From Candidatus Poribacteria bacterium (GTDB lineage: Bacteria > Poribacteria > WGA-4E > WGA-3G): a DNA stretch of 35,292 nucleotides. The notes beneath the pieces are model-generated. The model saw only the letters and a program-made list of their open reading frames with translations, ran no database searches and had not been told where the DNA came from. Of this stretch, positions 1 to 7,969 are shown one piece after another. The stretch covers positions 1 through 35,292 of the forward strand of contig JAPPIG010000124.1 of NCBI GenBank assembly GCA_028820635.1. Reading direction: 5' to 3'. The position numbers and the translations under genes are program-made. Within the stretch, counting starts at the first letter, position 1, and every line of letters starts with the position of its first letter.

Positions 1-2
1 AT

Positions 3-52
3 ACGTCCTAAATGTGACGTGCAACGTCCTAAATGTGACGTGCAACGTCCTA
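3..52. repeat. 21-bp tandem repeat, 2.4 copies
   Basis: Two identical adjacent 21-bp units start at 3 and 24 (each begins ACGTCCTAAATG and ends GACGTGCA), followed by a third partial unit from 45 (ACGTCCTA) that then diverges. The array may extend beyond the left edge of the window. The units carry ACGT palindromic cores. Function unknown. Confidence 0.85.
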
Positions 53-231
53 ATTCAATGTGTAGATCGAGGAGGGCGAAGCGAAACTCACCGACAATAT
101 GCTTTGTACGAAAACTTTACACACTCAGACGTAAACTATGCTATACTATAAATGCAAAGCATAGAAAACATCGGAAAACAAGTTAGAAGATGAATCTCAA
201 CTAACAACAAAAATTTTACATTAGGAAACCC
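53..231. other. Leader region of hisC
   Basis: This 179-bp stretch holds no gene that I can support. It contains a possible -10 box TATACT at 142-147, but the nearest -35-like hexamer (TTTACA, 116-121) is 20 bases away, so the promoter call is weak. A purine-rich ribosome binding site AGGAAA at 223-228 precedes the GTG start at 232. The stretch at 70-90 (GGAGGGCGAAGCGAAACTC) resembles the arm of the dispersed hairpin found at 25676. Confidence 0.4.
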
Positions 232-1341
232 GTGAGCACAAAAAAGAAAAAATTAACCCCGAAACCCGGTATTGAAACCATTAAGGCATATCAGGGCGGC
301 AAACCGATTGAAGAGGTCAAACGCGAACTCGGCATCTCTGATATTATCAAGTTGGCATCAAATGAAAACCCGATCGGTCCCTCTCCGTTAGCGATGCAAG
401 CAATTCAAGAAAGTGCCAAACAAGCACATTTTTATCCTGATGGAAATGCCTATTATCTCAAAGCAGATTTAGCCAAACATCTTGATGTTACAGAAGACCA
501 ACTGATTTTGACAAACGGTTCTAACGAGGTGCTACAACTCGTCGGTGAGACTTACCTCGGTCCTGGGGACGAAGTAATTTATGCAGAAGGTGCGTTTGTT
601 GTCTATAAACTCGTTGCCACAGTTTGTGGGGCAACGCCCGTTGTTGTGCCAATGCAGAAAGATACACACCACTTGCCATCAATGGCGACGGCAATAACAG
701 ATAAAACAAAGGCTATCTTCATCGCAAATCCAAATAACCCAACCGGGACGATGGTTACAGCTGCAGAAACAGCACAATTTATGGCGCAGGTGCCAGAAAA
801 TGTATTAGTTATCTTCGACGAAGCATATTATGAATATGTCTCGCATCCCGACTATCCACAGACATTGCCTTACGTCATGGAAGAACGTAATTTCATTATC
901 ACCCGAACATTTTCCAAAATCTACGGTCTTGCAGGTTTGCGGATTGGTTACGGTATCGCACCACCCTCCATCATCGCAACGATGAATCCTGTCCGGCAAC
1001 CGTTTAACTGTAATGCAGTCGCGCAAGCAGCAGCACGTGCATCACTCAAGGATACCGATCACGTTAAGAAAAGCCAAGAACTGAACGCAGCTGGTAAAGT
1101 ATTTCTCTACACAGCATTTGATAAATTAGGTCTTCGTTACATCAAAACAGAAGGAAATTTTATCATGGTTTTTGTCAACCAACCCGGTGCAGATTTAGCG
1201 GATGCCATGATGAAAAAAGGGGTTATCGTCCGCGCAATGGCGGGTTACGGTTATCCTGACGCAATTCGGGTTACAATCGGCAAACAGGAGGAAAACGAAC
1301 GTTTTCTTGAAGCACTTACACCACTTGTAAGATCGAGTTAG
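232..1341 (+). CDS. hisC: Histidinol-phosphate aminotransferase
   Basis: PLP-dependent fold-type I aminotransferase of 369 residues, the usual length of HisC, which converts imidazole-acetol phosphate and glutamate to histidinol phosphate in cytoplasmic histidine synthesis. Visible family signatures are ASNENPIGPS near residues 42-51 (substrate phosphate region), NPNNPTG at 166-172, DEAYYEY at 196-202, and the PLP-lysine motif TFSKIYGLAGLRIGYG with the Schiff-base lysine at 229. The start is GTG at 232, supported by AGGAAA just upstream and by the fit to family length. No other his gene is present, so the gene is isolated from a his operon. Related aminotransferases (aromatic, Cobalamin CobD-like) share the fold, but the overall motif set fits HisC best. 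Confidence 0.9.
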   Translation: MSTKKKKLTPKPGIETIKAYQGGKPIEEVKRELGISDIIKLASNENPIGPSPLAMQAIQESAKQAHFYPDGNAYYLKADLAKHLDVTEDQLILTNGSNEVLQLVGETYLGPGDEVIYAEGAFVVYKLVATVCGATPVVVPMQKDTHHLPSMATAITDKTKAIFIANPNNPTGTMVTAAETAQFMAQVPENVLVIFDEAYYEYVSHPDYPQTLPYVMEERNFIITRTFSKIYGLAGLRIGYGIAPPSIIATMNPVRQPFNCNAVAQAAARASLKDTDHVKKSQELNAAGKVFLYTAFDKLGLRYIKTEGNFIMVFVNQPGADLADAMMKKGVIVRAMAGYGYPDAIRVTIGKQEENERFLEALTPLVRSS

Positions 1342-1394
1342 AAGAGTTTTGAATAATATCTATCAAGAAGAATTGACTGTAACAAAAAAATCTT

Positions 1395-1427
1395 GAACTG
1401 ATAACTGAAAACCGACAACTGACAACC
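1395..1427. repeat. Degenerate AACTGA-type short tandem repeat
   Basis: The spacer between hisC and ispG contains an imperfect array of AACTGA/AACTGAC units (GAACTGAT, AACTGAAA, ACCGACAACTGACAACC). No Shine-Dalgarno sequence is visible between it and the ispG start, so ispG translation signals are unclear. Possibly a slippage-prone array; function unknown. Confidence 0.55.
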
Positions 1428-1436
1428 ACTATAAAT

Positions 1437-2549
1437 ATGAAAGAACTTATTCAGATCAATAATCGGAAGCCAACACGAAAAATCCAGGTCGGCACCGTGC
1501 CAATTGGCGGCGGCAGTCCTATCTCCATTCAGACAATGACCACCACGTTGACACACGATGTTGATGCAACGTTGGCGCAAGTTGAACGTTGCGCGGAAGC
1601 AGGTGCGCAGATTGTCCGCGTCGCAGTGCCAGAAGAAGAAGACGCGAAAGCACTTAGCACATTAGTAAAACGTTCTCCAGTGCCGATTGTGTCTGATATT
1701 CATTTCAACTACCGATACGCGCTTGCTGCAGTAGACGCAGGTGTCGCAAAGGTTCGCATCAATCCGGGCAACATCGGCAACGAAGAACGAATTGCACAAG
1801 TGCTGTCCGCTGCGAAAGCCGCAAACATTCCGATTCGTATCGGAGTAAACGAAGGTTCTCTCGAAAAGGATCTCTTGGAAAAATATCCCTCACCGACAGC
1901 AGAGGCGTTGGTAGAAAGTGCTATGCGGCATGTCAATATCTGCGAAGAACACGGTTTTACAGATATTGCTATCTCAGTGAAATCCAGCGACCCGCTGCGG
2001 ATGATAGAAGCAAATCGGTTACTTTCAGCCAAGGTTCGTTACCCGTTGCATCTTGGCGTAACAGAAGCTGGCACACCACGACGTGCGCATGTTAAATCTA
2101 CACTTGGGATCGGAACACTGTTGTTAGAAGGCATCGGTGACACAATCCGTATCTCTATCACAGGTGATCCTGTTGAGGAAGTGTTAACTGCAAAGGAACT
2201 CTTACGTGCACTCGGTATGGCAGAAAACATGCTGGACATTGTCTCTTGCCCGTTTTGTGGGCGTGGGGACCCCGATGCGAATTATGAAAACATCGTTGCT
2301 GTTGCAGAGGAGCTTTTGGAGAAACACGGCATTGATTTCCAAGTTGCTGTGATGGGGTGTGAAGTCAACGGGCCTGGTGAAACGCGCAATGCTGAAGTTG
2401 GAATCCATTTAGGTGGGAAGGATCTTGCCGTTCTAAAGATTCGTGGTGAACGGGTCCGCACCTTCCGTGGAAAAGACGAGGTAAACCCAGAATTTTTAGC
2501 GAATGCGTTATTAGAAGCAGCACTACAGTGGCAAGCATCTGAAACGTAA
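1437..2549 (+). CDS. ispG: 4-hydroxy-3-methylbut-2-enyl diphosphate synthase
   Basis: IspG (GcpE) performs the penultimate step of the MEP isoprenoid pathway, the reductive ring opening of MEcPP to HMBPP, using a [4Fe-4S] cluster in the cytoplasm. The 370-residue length matches the short bacterial form. An N-terminal TIM-barrel part contains IGGGSPISIQTMT (23-35) and RINPGNIG (107-114); the C-terminal cluster domain carries CPFCGRGDPD with cysteines 271 and 274 and GCEVNGPGE with cysteine 308 and the catalytic glutamate nearby, all three cluster ligands being present. It lies 95 bp after hisC on the same strand and may be co-transcribed. The ATG at 1437 is the family start, although no ribosome binding site is visible before it. 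Confidence 0.95.
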   Translation: MKELIQINNRKPTRKIQVGTVPIGGGSPISIQTMTTTLTHDVDATLAQVERCAEAGAQIVRVAVPEEEDAKALSTLVKRSPVPIVSDIHFNYRYALAAVDAGVAKVRINPGNIGNEERIAQVLSAAKAANIPIRIGVNEGSLEKDLLEKYPSPTAEALVESAMRHVNICEEHGFTDIAISVKSSDPLRMIEANRLLSAKVRYPLHLGVTEAGTPRRAHVKSTLGIGTLLLEGIGDTIRISITGDPVEEVLTAKELLRALGMAENMLDIVSCPFCGRGDPDANYENIVAVAEELLEKHGIDFQVAVMGCEVNGPGETRNAEVGIHLGGKDLAVLKIRGERVRTFRGKDEVNPEFLANALLEAALQWQASET

Positions 2550-2602
2550 AAAATCAATTATCTCATGTCATAAGACAAGGCTTCTGTTTCGTCACATATT
2601 TA

Positions 2603-2636
2603 GAGGAGGGTATAGGTGAAGTTTGCAGACCTATAG
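2603..2636 (+). promoter_or_regulatory. SD plus six-codon mini-ORF and hairpin before the FGE-like gene
   Basis: A strong GAGGAGGG sequence at 2603-2610 is 32 bases upstream of the ATG at 2643, too far for direct use. It is correctly placed (5 bases) for a GTG at 2616 that opens a mini-ORF MKFADL with stop TAG at 2634-2636. The same stretch can fold, with TATAGGT (2611-2617) pairing with ACCTATA (2629-2635); folding would bring GGAGGG to about 7 bases from the real ATG. Either a leader peptide with reinitiation or a hairpin that bridges the SD and start is possible. Confidence 0.5.
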
Positions 2637-2642
2637 AAGAAT

Positions 2643-3551
2643 ATGAAAAATGTTATGGTTCTCTTAGTTTTAACTGTGATTTGCACGTTTGCTATTTCTC
2701 TGCTTGGACCTGCTGAGGATAAAAAGGCGGAGGCACCCGAAGGAATGGTGCTGATTCCAGCAGGAGAGTTTGAAATGGGAAGTAATAATTATAGAGTTAA
2801 CGAAAAACCCGTTCACAAAGTCTACGTGGACGCGTTCTATATGGACATACACGAAGTGACCGTTGGTGAATATAATCAGTTTGTTAAGGAGACAGGGCAT
2901 CGTCCATTACCTCCTTGGGTTGCCCAATTTTCACCAACTGATAAACATCCTGCGGTCTGTGTGAGTTGGCATGACGCAATGGCGTATGCAAAGTGGGCAG
3001 GAAAACGGTTGCCGACAGAAGCGGAATGGGAAAGAGCCGCACGAGGAGGTTTGAAAGGCAAATTGTATCCATGGGGTGATGATGCACCAGATGGCACGCA
3101 ATGTAATTTTGCTGATACAAACTCAGATAAGAATTACGCAGATCACAATGTTGATGATGGTCACAAATTGAACGCGCCCGTTGGCAGTTATCTGCCCAAT
3201 ACCTACGGACTTCACGATATGGCAGGCAATGTATGGGAATGGTGTCTTGATGCGTTTGAACCTAACTTTTATTTAAATTCACCATACAAAAATCCTATTT
3301 TAGGTGCTACTGCTGTTGACTGGCTTGAAAATAACCTGATTTTACCCAGCAAGGATGCAATGTCCAGTACAAATAACATTAACTGGGTGATAGAAAATGC
3401 CGAAACTATTCAGTCTAATCGTGTGTTACGTAGTGGTTCCCGCGTTTGTAGTGCGACGGTAATACGGGTTGCTCTGCGGAACAGTGAAGTTGCAACGACC
3501 ACTTATTACAACGATTTTGGGTTTCGTTGTGTGAAAGATGTAACACCTTGA
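2643..3551 (+). CDS. Secreted FGE-like (SUMF1 fold) protein
   Basis: A 302-residue protein with a signal peptide at residues 1-22 or so (hydrophobic VMVLLVLTVICTFAISLL) and a formylglycine-generating-enzyme-like C-type-lectin fold. Typical signatures are MVLIPAGEFEMGS (35-47), YMDIHEVTVGEYNQF, AVCVSWHDAMAYAKWAGKRLPTEAEWE split across 99-130, GNVWEW near 199, and the final GFRCV. In true sulfatase-activating FGE the segment after GGS carries two catalytic cysteines (human C336 and C341); the aligned stretch here, RSGSRVCSATVIRVALRNS, lacks both. It is therefore likely a binding or structural member and not a sulfatase activator. No sulfatase gene is nearby. A leader with SD, mini-ORF and hairpin precedes it. 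Confidence 0.85.
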   Translation: MKNVMVLLVLTVICTFAISLLGPAEDKKAEAPEGMVLIPAGEFEMGSNNYRVNEKPVHKVYVDAFYMDIHEVTVGEYNQFVKETGHRPLPPWVAQFSPTDKHPAVCVSWHDAMAYAKWAGKRLPTEAEWERAARGGLKGKLYPWGDDAPDGTQCNFADTNSDKNYADHNVDDGHKLNAPVGSYLPNTYGLHDMAGNVWEWCLDAFEPNFYLNSPYKNPILGATAVDWLENNLILPSKDAMSSTNNINWVIENAETIQSNRVLRSGSRVCSATVIRVALRNSEVATTTYYNDFGFRCVKDVTP

Positions 3552-3637
3552 ACAAACCGACGTTTTGTTAGGTTCTGATATCTCATAAATCCGATATTCT
3601 CACAAGAACATGGCGGGTGTCGTTGCACTCTACCAAA

Positions 3638-4675
3638 CTACTGAGGGTCTATATACGATTTTTTCAATTCCGCCCAACGCATAGATTGTTTGTTTATAGG
3701 TGAAACCGACAGTGCCTCACCATGCCAATCTGCATTAGAACCTTCTGCCAAGAACGTAATCTCTTCGGAGGCAATATCATACTTATAGATTTTTCGCTCA
3801 GAACGACGGTTTTTTTCAAATTCATCATAATCATACGCACTAAATAGCACAGACTTTTGACCATCCATCCAATCAACAGAAGTTGGATACCAATGTTCGG
3901 GTATTTTTAATGTTTTAGTAGCACCGTCATCTATGTTCTGGATGATACATCGAAATGTCCCTGCCGCCCGAATACTAATGCCGACATTTCCCTCTTTACC
4001 AAATTTTTTTTCAACGGTTATGTCCATTTCTGTATACAGCATCTGTTGGCCATCAGGCGACCAACGCGGGTTAAAACGATGCATGGACCCTCTTTCTGGA
4101 TCGGGTTGTGTCCATGCACGTTGATTGTCTCCGTTCACATCAACAATCCAAAGGTTTTTCTCTACGACGTCATGATCATCATTGACATACACAATTTGCT
4201 TGCCATCCGGAGACCAGTCGAGATGAAATAGATGGGTATGCGTTAGCAGGTTAGGTTCAATTTTATCAAGATCTATCGCATTCAGATTGATTATGTTAAT
4301 GCCCAATAGTGTGGTATTGAATATTAGTTTTGTTCCATCGGGAGAGAACGCTAAGTCCAATATATGCCCTATATGGGAGGAGATTTGCCGGGCAGAGGTG
4401 CCATCGGAATTCATGATGTAAATATAGGGCTTAACGGAACCGTCATTCGGTGTCGTGTCCCGTACAAAAGCGATCCGTCTCCCATTGGGTGACCACCGCG
4501 GCCTCCATTCAGAATATTGATTGTCGGTGAGTTGCGTGATATTCCCACCGTCGTCATCCATGACATAAAGATAAGAATTTCCGTTTTGGGATGCAGAAAA
4601 TACTATTTTTGCATTGGCAGCTGCTGCCAAGAGCAGTGTAAGACTTATGCATAGTATCGTATGTAGAATTCGCAT
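3638..4675 (-). CDS. Secreted PD40/TolB-like beta-propeller protein
   Basis: A 345-residue protein with a clear signal peptide (MRILHTILCISLTLLLAAAANA, cleavage after ANA) and at least four WD40-like PD40 repeats. Their hallmarks are RWSPNGRRIAF, AFSPDGTKLIF, DWSPDGKQIVY and RWSPDGQQMLY. This repeat is known from the propeller of TolB and from DPP-IV-type proteins; here there is no TolB N-terminal domain and no peptidase domain, so it is a stand-alone periplasmic propeller whose ligand I cannot name. AAGGAG seven bases before the ATG supports the start. It converges with the FGE-like gene with 86 bp between the stops; the spacer holds only a weak AT-rich stem (AACAAA/TTTGTT) and no convincing terminator. 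Confidence 0.85.
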   Translation of the reverse strand: MRILHTILCISLTLLLAAAANAKIVFSASQNGNSYLYVMDDDGGNITQLTDNQYSEWRPRWSPNGRRIAFVRDTTPNDGSVKPYIYIMNSDGTSARQISSHIGHILDLAFSPDGTKLIFNTTLLGINIINLNAIDLDKIEPNLLTHTHLFHLDWSPDGKQIVYVNDDHDVVEKNLWIVDVNGDNQRAWTQPDPERGSMHRFNPRWSPDGQQMLYTEMDITVEKKFGKEGNVGISIRAAGTFRCIIQNIDDGATKTLKIPEHWYPTSVDWMDGQKSVLFSAYDYDEFEKNRRSERKIYKYDIASEEITFLAEGSNADWHGEALSVSPINKQSMRWAELKKSYIDPQ

Positions 4676-4870
4676 CTGTCTTCTCCTTGGTTAGATATGT
4701 GGAGGGACGAGCAATTTATGTGCCAATCGTTTCCCGCTGAATTGTTGTGAAACTGCACAATTACGTGCAAGTGTTGCCCAAATATGTGCGCGAATAGTGG
4801 AGAACATAGCCTCGTAAAATACTAAGTCCTTTCAACGTTGATTCGTGAATCTCTGTTTAAACAAAAATCC

Positions 4871-4898
4871 TTGACTTCCATAATAAATATGATAACAT
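4871..4898 (+). promoter_or_regulatory. Putative sigma-70 promoter of the glycan cluster
   Basis: TTGACT at 4871-4876 and TAACAT at 4893-4898 are separated by 16 bases. Transcription would start near 4905, leaving a leader of only about 14 bases before the ATG at 4919, which agrees with the absence of a ribosome binding site there. The rest of the 243-bp divergent spacer (4676-4870) holds no gene that I can support. Confidence 0.6.
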
Positions 4899-4918
4899 AG
4901 TAGATTATACGATAGTTT

Positions 4919-6448
4919 ATGTCTTTAACTTGCCACATAAAACGCATGCATTTCCTTCAAAAAGCGGTCCGATCCATCGTAGCACAGGTTTGTGCTATCG
5001 CGTTATTTTTCTGGTTATACCACATACTTGTGGTATATATCATGCGCGAAACAGGACTTGACCTTGGCGCACTCAACTATAGCAGACACTTTATCCCACT
5101 CTATGCCGTCCCTCAACTTGACCTGAGTTGGTGGATTTTTCCTGCGCTTATTGTATGTATTGGATTCCTTTATCTCTGCTATAAATACCTCCTTCCAAAT
5201 AGTATTAGTCCGCGTCGTCTAATCGGTATAGCGATTGTCTGTTTTCTTGCTATCAATATCAGTGTGGCACAAATTGATGGGTTCCGCGAAATCGGTACAG
5301 AAGACGAACTTAAGCGAATTTCAGCCCTTTTAGAACCCTATACACGATTATCCCTGGAATACTATGGAGACGTACCACGTATAGACGAATTAGGACTTCG
5401 CACATTTTTGCGAGATTTCAGCAAACCAGAGTTGTTTGATACGCTTTCAGGGCACACGCGAACACATCCGCCAGGAGGTGTGGTTTTCTTATGGCTTGTG
5501 AGTAAAATCTTTGGATACAATCTCGTATCGGCATCGTTGGCATCAGTTCTCTTTACAGCCTTCACGGTGATACCCATCTATAAACTTGCTGAACGCCTCT
5601 ATGATGAAAAGGTTGCGCTTTATGCACTGCTGCTTTTTCTCATCACGCCCAACTTCGTGATGTTTACCACTACATCTATGGACGGTCCGTTTAGCGTGTT
5701 CCCAATTCTCAGTCTCTACCTTTTTTACGAAGCAAGAGAACGAGAAACTGTCCCTGACATGGCGTTGGACACATTCCGTCCCTACAGTTTATTAACGGGT
5801 ATTTCCCTGGCACTCGGGATGTTTATGACATATTCAACGGTGATTGTCGGGGTTTTCTTGTGCGTAATTGCTTTATTAGAACGAAAACGGTTTGTGCAGT
5901 ATTTGAAAGTCTTGGCGTTTGCCGCAACAGGTTTCATCGGATTTTATTTACTGCTTTATGTCCTGACCGGTTTCCAACCCATTGAAGCCCTCTGGGCAGC
6001 CATTAAAAAGGATGAGGCGGGTATGGGATCTGGTTTTGAAAGCATAGACCGTTATTTCCACCTGAGTTTCGCGAACCTTTTTGCATTCCTAATTGGTGTC
6101 GGCATTCCAATTACAACCGTTTGGCTACGGCAACTGGTATTAGCAGTTAAGGAATGGAAACAGAACAGCGCGTCCCCCGAACAGGAAAAAAATCTGATTC
6201 CGTGGATTTTTAATCCTGAAAAGTCTGATACCTTTGTCATCGGTTTCCTAATCACACTCCTCTATTTCACGTTTTCGACATGGTTTACGATGGAGGTGGA
6301 ACGTATCTGGATTTTCATGGTGCCATTTTTCGTTATTCCCGTTGCAAAATACCTCGCGGCGCGACCGCGTTCAGATTTATATTGGGTTGCAGGAATACTT
6401 GTTGTGCAACTTATCATATCAGAAGTTTTGCTCTATACATATTGGTAA
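4919..6448 (+). CDS. GT39/ArnT-like integral membrane glycosyltransferase
   Basis: A 509-residue polytopic membrane protein (about ten or more hydrophobic helices) of the GT-C superfamily, resembling PMT/ArnT-type dolichol- or undecaprenyl-phosphate-sugar transferases. Visible family features are a long first extracytoplasmic loop with acidic residues (EIGTEDELKR, 125-134) between early helices, THPPGGVVFLWLVSKIFG (182-199), and the TMDGPFSVFPILSLYLFYEA stretch typical of this family. The acceptor and the sugar cannot be read from sequence. Neighbouring genes suggest transfer to an undecaprenyl-linked surface glycan. No SD is visible; the promoter leaves almost no leader. The final codons TAT TGG TAA are formed across the junction with an inserted element: the third base of the stop comes from the element. 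Confidence 0.75.
   Translation: MSLTCHIKRMHFLQKAVRSIVAQVCAIALFFWLYHILVVYIMRETGLDLGALNYSRHFIPLYAVPQLDLSWWIFPALIVCIGFLYLCYKYLLPNSISPRRLIGIAIVCFLAINISVAQIDGFREIGTEDELKRISALLEPYTRLSLEYYGDVPRIDELGLRTFLRDFSKPELFDTLSGHTRTHPPGGVVFLWLVSKIFGYNLVSASLASVLFTAFTVIPIYKLAERLYDEKVALYALLLFLITPNFVMFTTTSMDGPFSVFPILSLYLFYEARERETVPDMALDTFRPYSLLTGISLALGMFMTYSTVIVGVFLCVIALLERKRFVQYLKVLAFAATGFIGFYLLLYVLTGFQPIEALWAAIKKDEAGMGSGFESIDRYFHLSFANLFAFLIGVGIPITTVWLRQLVLAVKEWKQNSASPEQEKNLIPWIFNPEKSDTFVIGFLITLLYFTFSTWFTMEVERIWIFMVPFFVIPVAKYLAARPRSDLYWVAGILVVQLIISEVLLYTYW
6440..6447. repeat. Target-site duplication, left copy
   Basis: TATTGGTA at 6440-6447 directly abuts the left terminal inverted repeat of the 383-bp element and is repeated at 6831-6838 directly after the right one. 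Confidence 0.85.
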
Positions 6449-6830
6449 CGTGAGTTCGGTATAAGCAACTTTCGGAATCGGCAGAATATGCCTCCTAAAA
6501 ACTATTGTTATTTTGTATACTAAAATAATTCCGAATTTTTAGAGTCAAATATGACTATTTTTGTCATAATAAACCTGTCGATCCAGTTATAACAAAGGAG
6601 CGTAGCATATTACAAAATCCCATCATTTTCCGATTGACTCTAAAAACTCTAAAGATCTTTTATAGTAAAATCCGAAAATATGTTCACATGTCAATGGACA
6701 ACAATCCTACACGCTCACGCTGGCGAGGTTTCCTAACCTCGCCAATGTAAAGGTAATTGTGGATTTTACTATATAACGTAAATAGGGAGAAAAGATATGG
6801 AATTCTTCAGGTCTTATACCGAACTCACGT
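6448..6830. mobile_element. 383-bp non-autonomous transposable element (MITE)
   Basis: Perfect 18-bp terminal inverted repeats, ACGTGAGTTCGGTATAAG at 6448-6465 and its complement at 6813-6830, bound a 383-bp segment without any significant reading frame. The element is flanked by an exact 8-bp direct repeat TATTGGTA (6440-6447 and 6831-6838), the expected target duplication. Inside lie a second inverted pair (TTTTTAGAGTCAA 6536-6548 with its complement at 6634-6646) and a nested 109-bp TA-flanked element. The family is not recognised; an 8-bp duplication fits several IS families, so the parent transposase must be elsewhere in the genome. This accounts for nearly all of the 422-bp gene-free gap 6449-6870. 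Confidence 0.88.
6663..6771. mobile_element. Nested 109-bp TA-flanked miniature element
   Basis: Perfect 11-bp inverted ends, TAGTAAAATCC (6663-6673) and GGATTTTACTA (6761-6771), are each flanked by TA (6661-6662 and 6772-6773). Between them is a 10-bp stem TGGCGAGGTT with loop TCCT (6721-6744). TA duplications are typical of IS630/mariner-type elements; the assignment is inference. It lies wholly inside the 383-bp element and so was either inserted into it or is part of its normal body. Confidence 0.6.
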
Positions 6831-6838
6831 TATTGGTA
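6831..6838. repeat. Target-site duplication, right copy
   Basis: Second copy of TATTGGTA. Joining 6447 to 6839 restores an uninterrupted reading TAT TGG TAG TGA, that is, the presumed original stop codon of the upstream glycosyltransferase, 31 bases before the next gene. Confidence 0.85.
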
Positions 6839-6870
6839 GTGAATCACCCATAAATTGAGAAATAGATCAA

Positions 6871-7965
6871 ATGCGAATTCTTTATGTCATCGACTCTATG
6901 ACCAAAGACGGTGCTGAGTCACAATTACTCAAGACTTTAACACGGTTCTCACCTGACCAATATGAAACGTATGTAGTGCTAAGTCGTGCCGAAGGAGAAC
7001 GTTTTAACGAACTTGCAGCCCTGCCTTGCGTCCGAGATGTAACCACACTTGCTGGTGGAGACAAACGGATGAAAGTGTTAGAAAATGCGTTCACACTTGG
7101 CGGTATTATTAAGGCAGTTAAACCGGACATTGTGCATAGTTGGTTATGGTATTCTAACTTCCTCTGCGGTGTTTCCCGTAGATGTGGTTTGTGGCGAAAA
7201 ATCCCGTTTATCGCTTCACAGCGCGGTGATTATCACGCCAGATACAGCAAATTCCGACTTTGGCTTACGGAAAAGATCATTTACAACACTGCAGACTGCA
7301 TGTTAACAAATTCAGAACAGATTCAACGCCATCTCCACCAACTGTATTCAGATAAAAAGATTTTTAGCATTCCCAATTTATTGGAATTACCTACAGCGGA
7401 ATGGAATCAGGAGACAAAAGATACTACAGAAGAGAAGTTAATAGTAAGTGTCGGACGGTTCGCACAGGAGAAAGGACACCGTTATCTGATAGAGGCGTTG
7501 AGTTTACTGAACCGTAAAGATGTTCGGTGGCGATGCACGTTTCTCGGTGAAGGTGAACTGGAAACAGAACTTCGGGCACTCACGGCAAAGCACAACCTTT
7601 CGGATAAGGTGATGTTTCCCGGATTTTGTGAAGATGTCTTTTCTGCACTTTTAAAAGCAGATGTATTTGTGCTTCCATCGCTACACGAAGGTTCACCGAA
7701 CGCATTGATTGAGGCAATGGGTTTCGGCATGCCGTGCATTGCATCAGATGTGGGAGGTATCAGAGACCTAATTGAAAATGAAAAGAATGGTATCCGAATT
7801 CCATCACAAGATTCTGCAGCTTTAGCAGACGCATTACATCGCATGCTGGCAGAACCAGAGTTTGCAAGGGAGTTAGGTAGAAATGCGCGCGGAACTATTC
7901 AACGGAAATTCAATAGCGCTGAATCTATCCGAAAATTAGAAGATATTTATCGCAGCTTCCTATAG
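6871..7965 (+). CDS. GT4-family glycosyltransferase
   Basis: A 364-residue cytoplasmic GT-B glycosyltransferase. The N-terminal half starts with the usual RILYVIDSMTKDGAESQL glycine/acidic loop; the C-terminal nucleotide-sugar half has SVGRFAQEKGH (193-203), FLGEGELE, VMFPGF, and the E-x7-E motif EGSPNALIEA with glutamates 273 and 281, followed by GMPCIASDVGGIRDLI. These define GT4 retaining enzymes acting in lipopolysaccharide or capsule-type assembly; donor and acceptor are not readable. It precedes the deacetylase by 4 bases and was probably in one operon with the GT39-like gene until an element inserted between them. Confidence 0.88.
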   Translation: MRILYVIDSMTKDGAESQLLKTLTRFSPDQYETYVVLSRAEGERFNELAALPCVRDVTTLAGGDKRMKVLENAFTLGGIIKAVKPDIVHSWLWYSNFLCGVSRRCGLWRKIPFIASQRGDYHARYSKFRLWLTEKIIYNTADCMLTNSEQIQRHLHQLYSDKKIFSIPNLLELPTAEWNQETKDTTEEKLIVSVGRFAQEKGHRYLIEALSLLNRKDVRWRCTFLGEGELETELRALTAKHNLSDKVMFPGFCEDVFSALLKADVFVLPSLHEGSPNALIEAMGFGMPCIASDVGGIRDLIENEKNGIRIPSQDSAALADALHRMLAEPEFARELGRNARGTIQRKFNSAESIRKLEDIYRSFL

Positions 7966-7969
7966 AAAT

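Noticed and set aside
116..147. A promoter for hisC with TTTACA and TATACT
   Set aside because: The spacer is 20 bases, outside the usual 16-18; kept only as a weak remark.
7482..7844. A 120-residue minus-strand frame inside the GT4 gene
   Set aside because: It is antisense to the GT4 nucleotide-binding motifs and serine-rich, a typical shadow.
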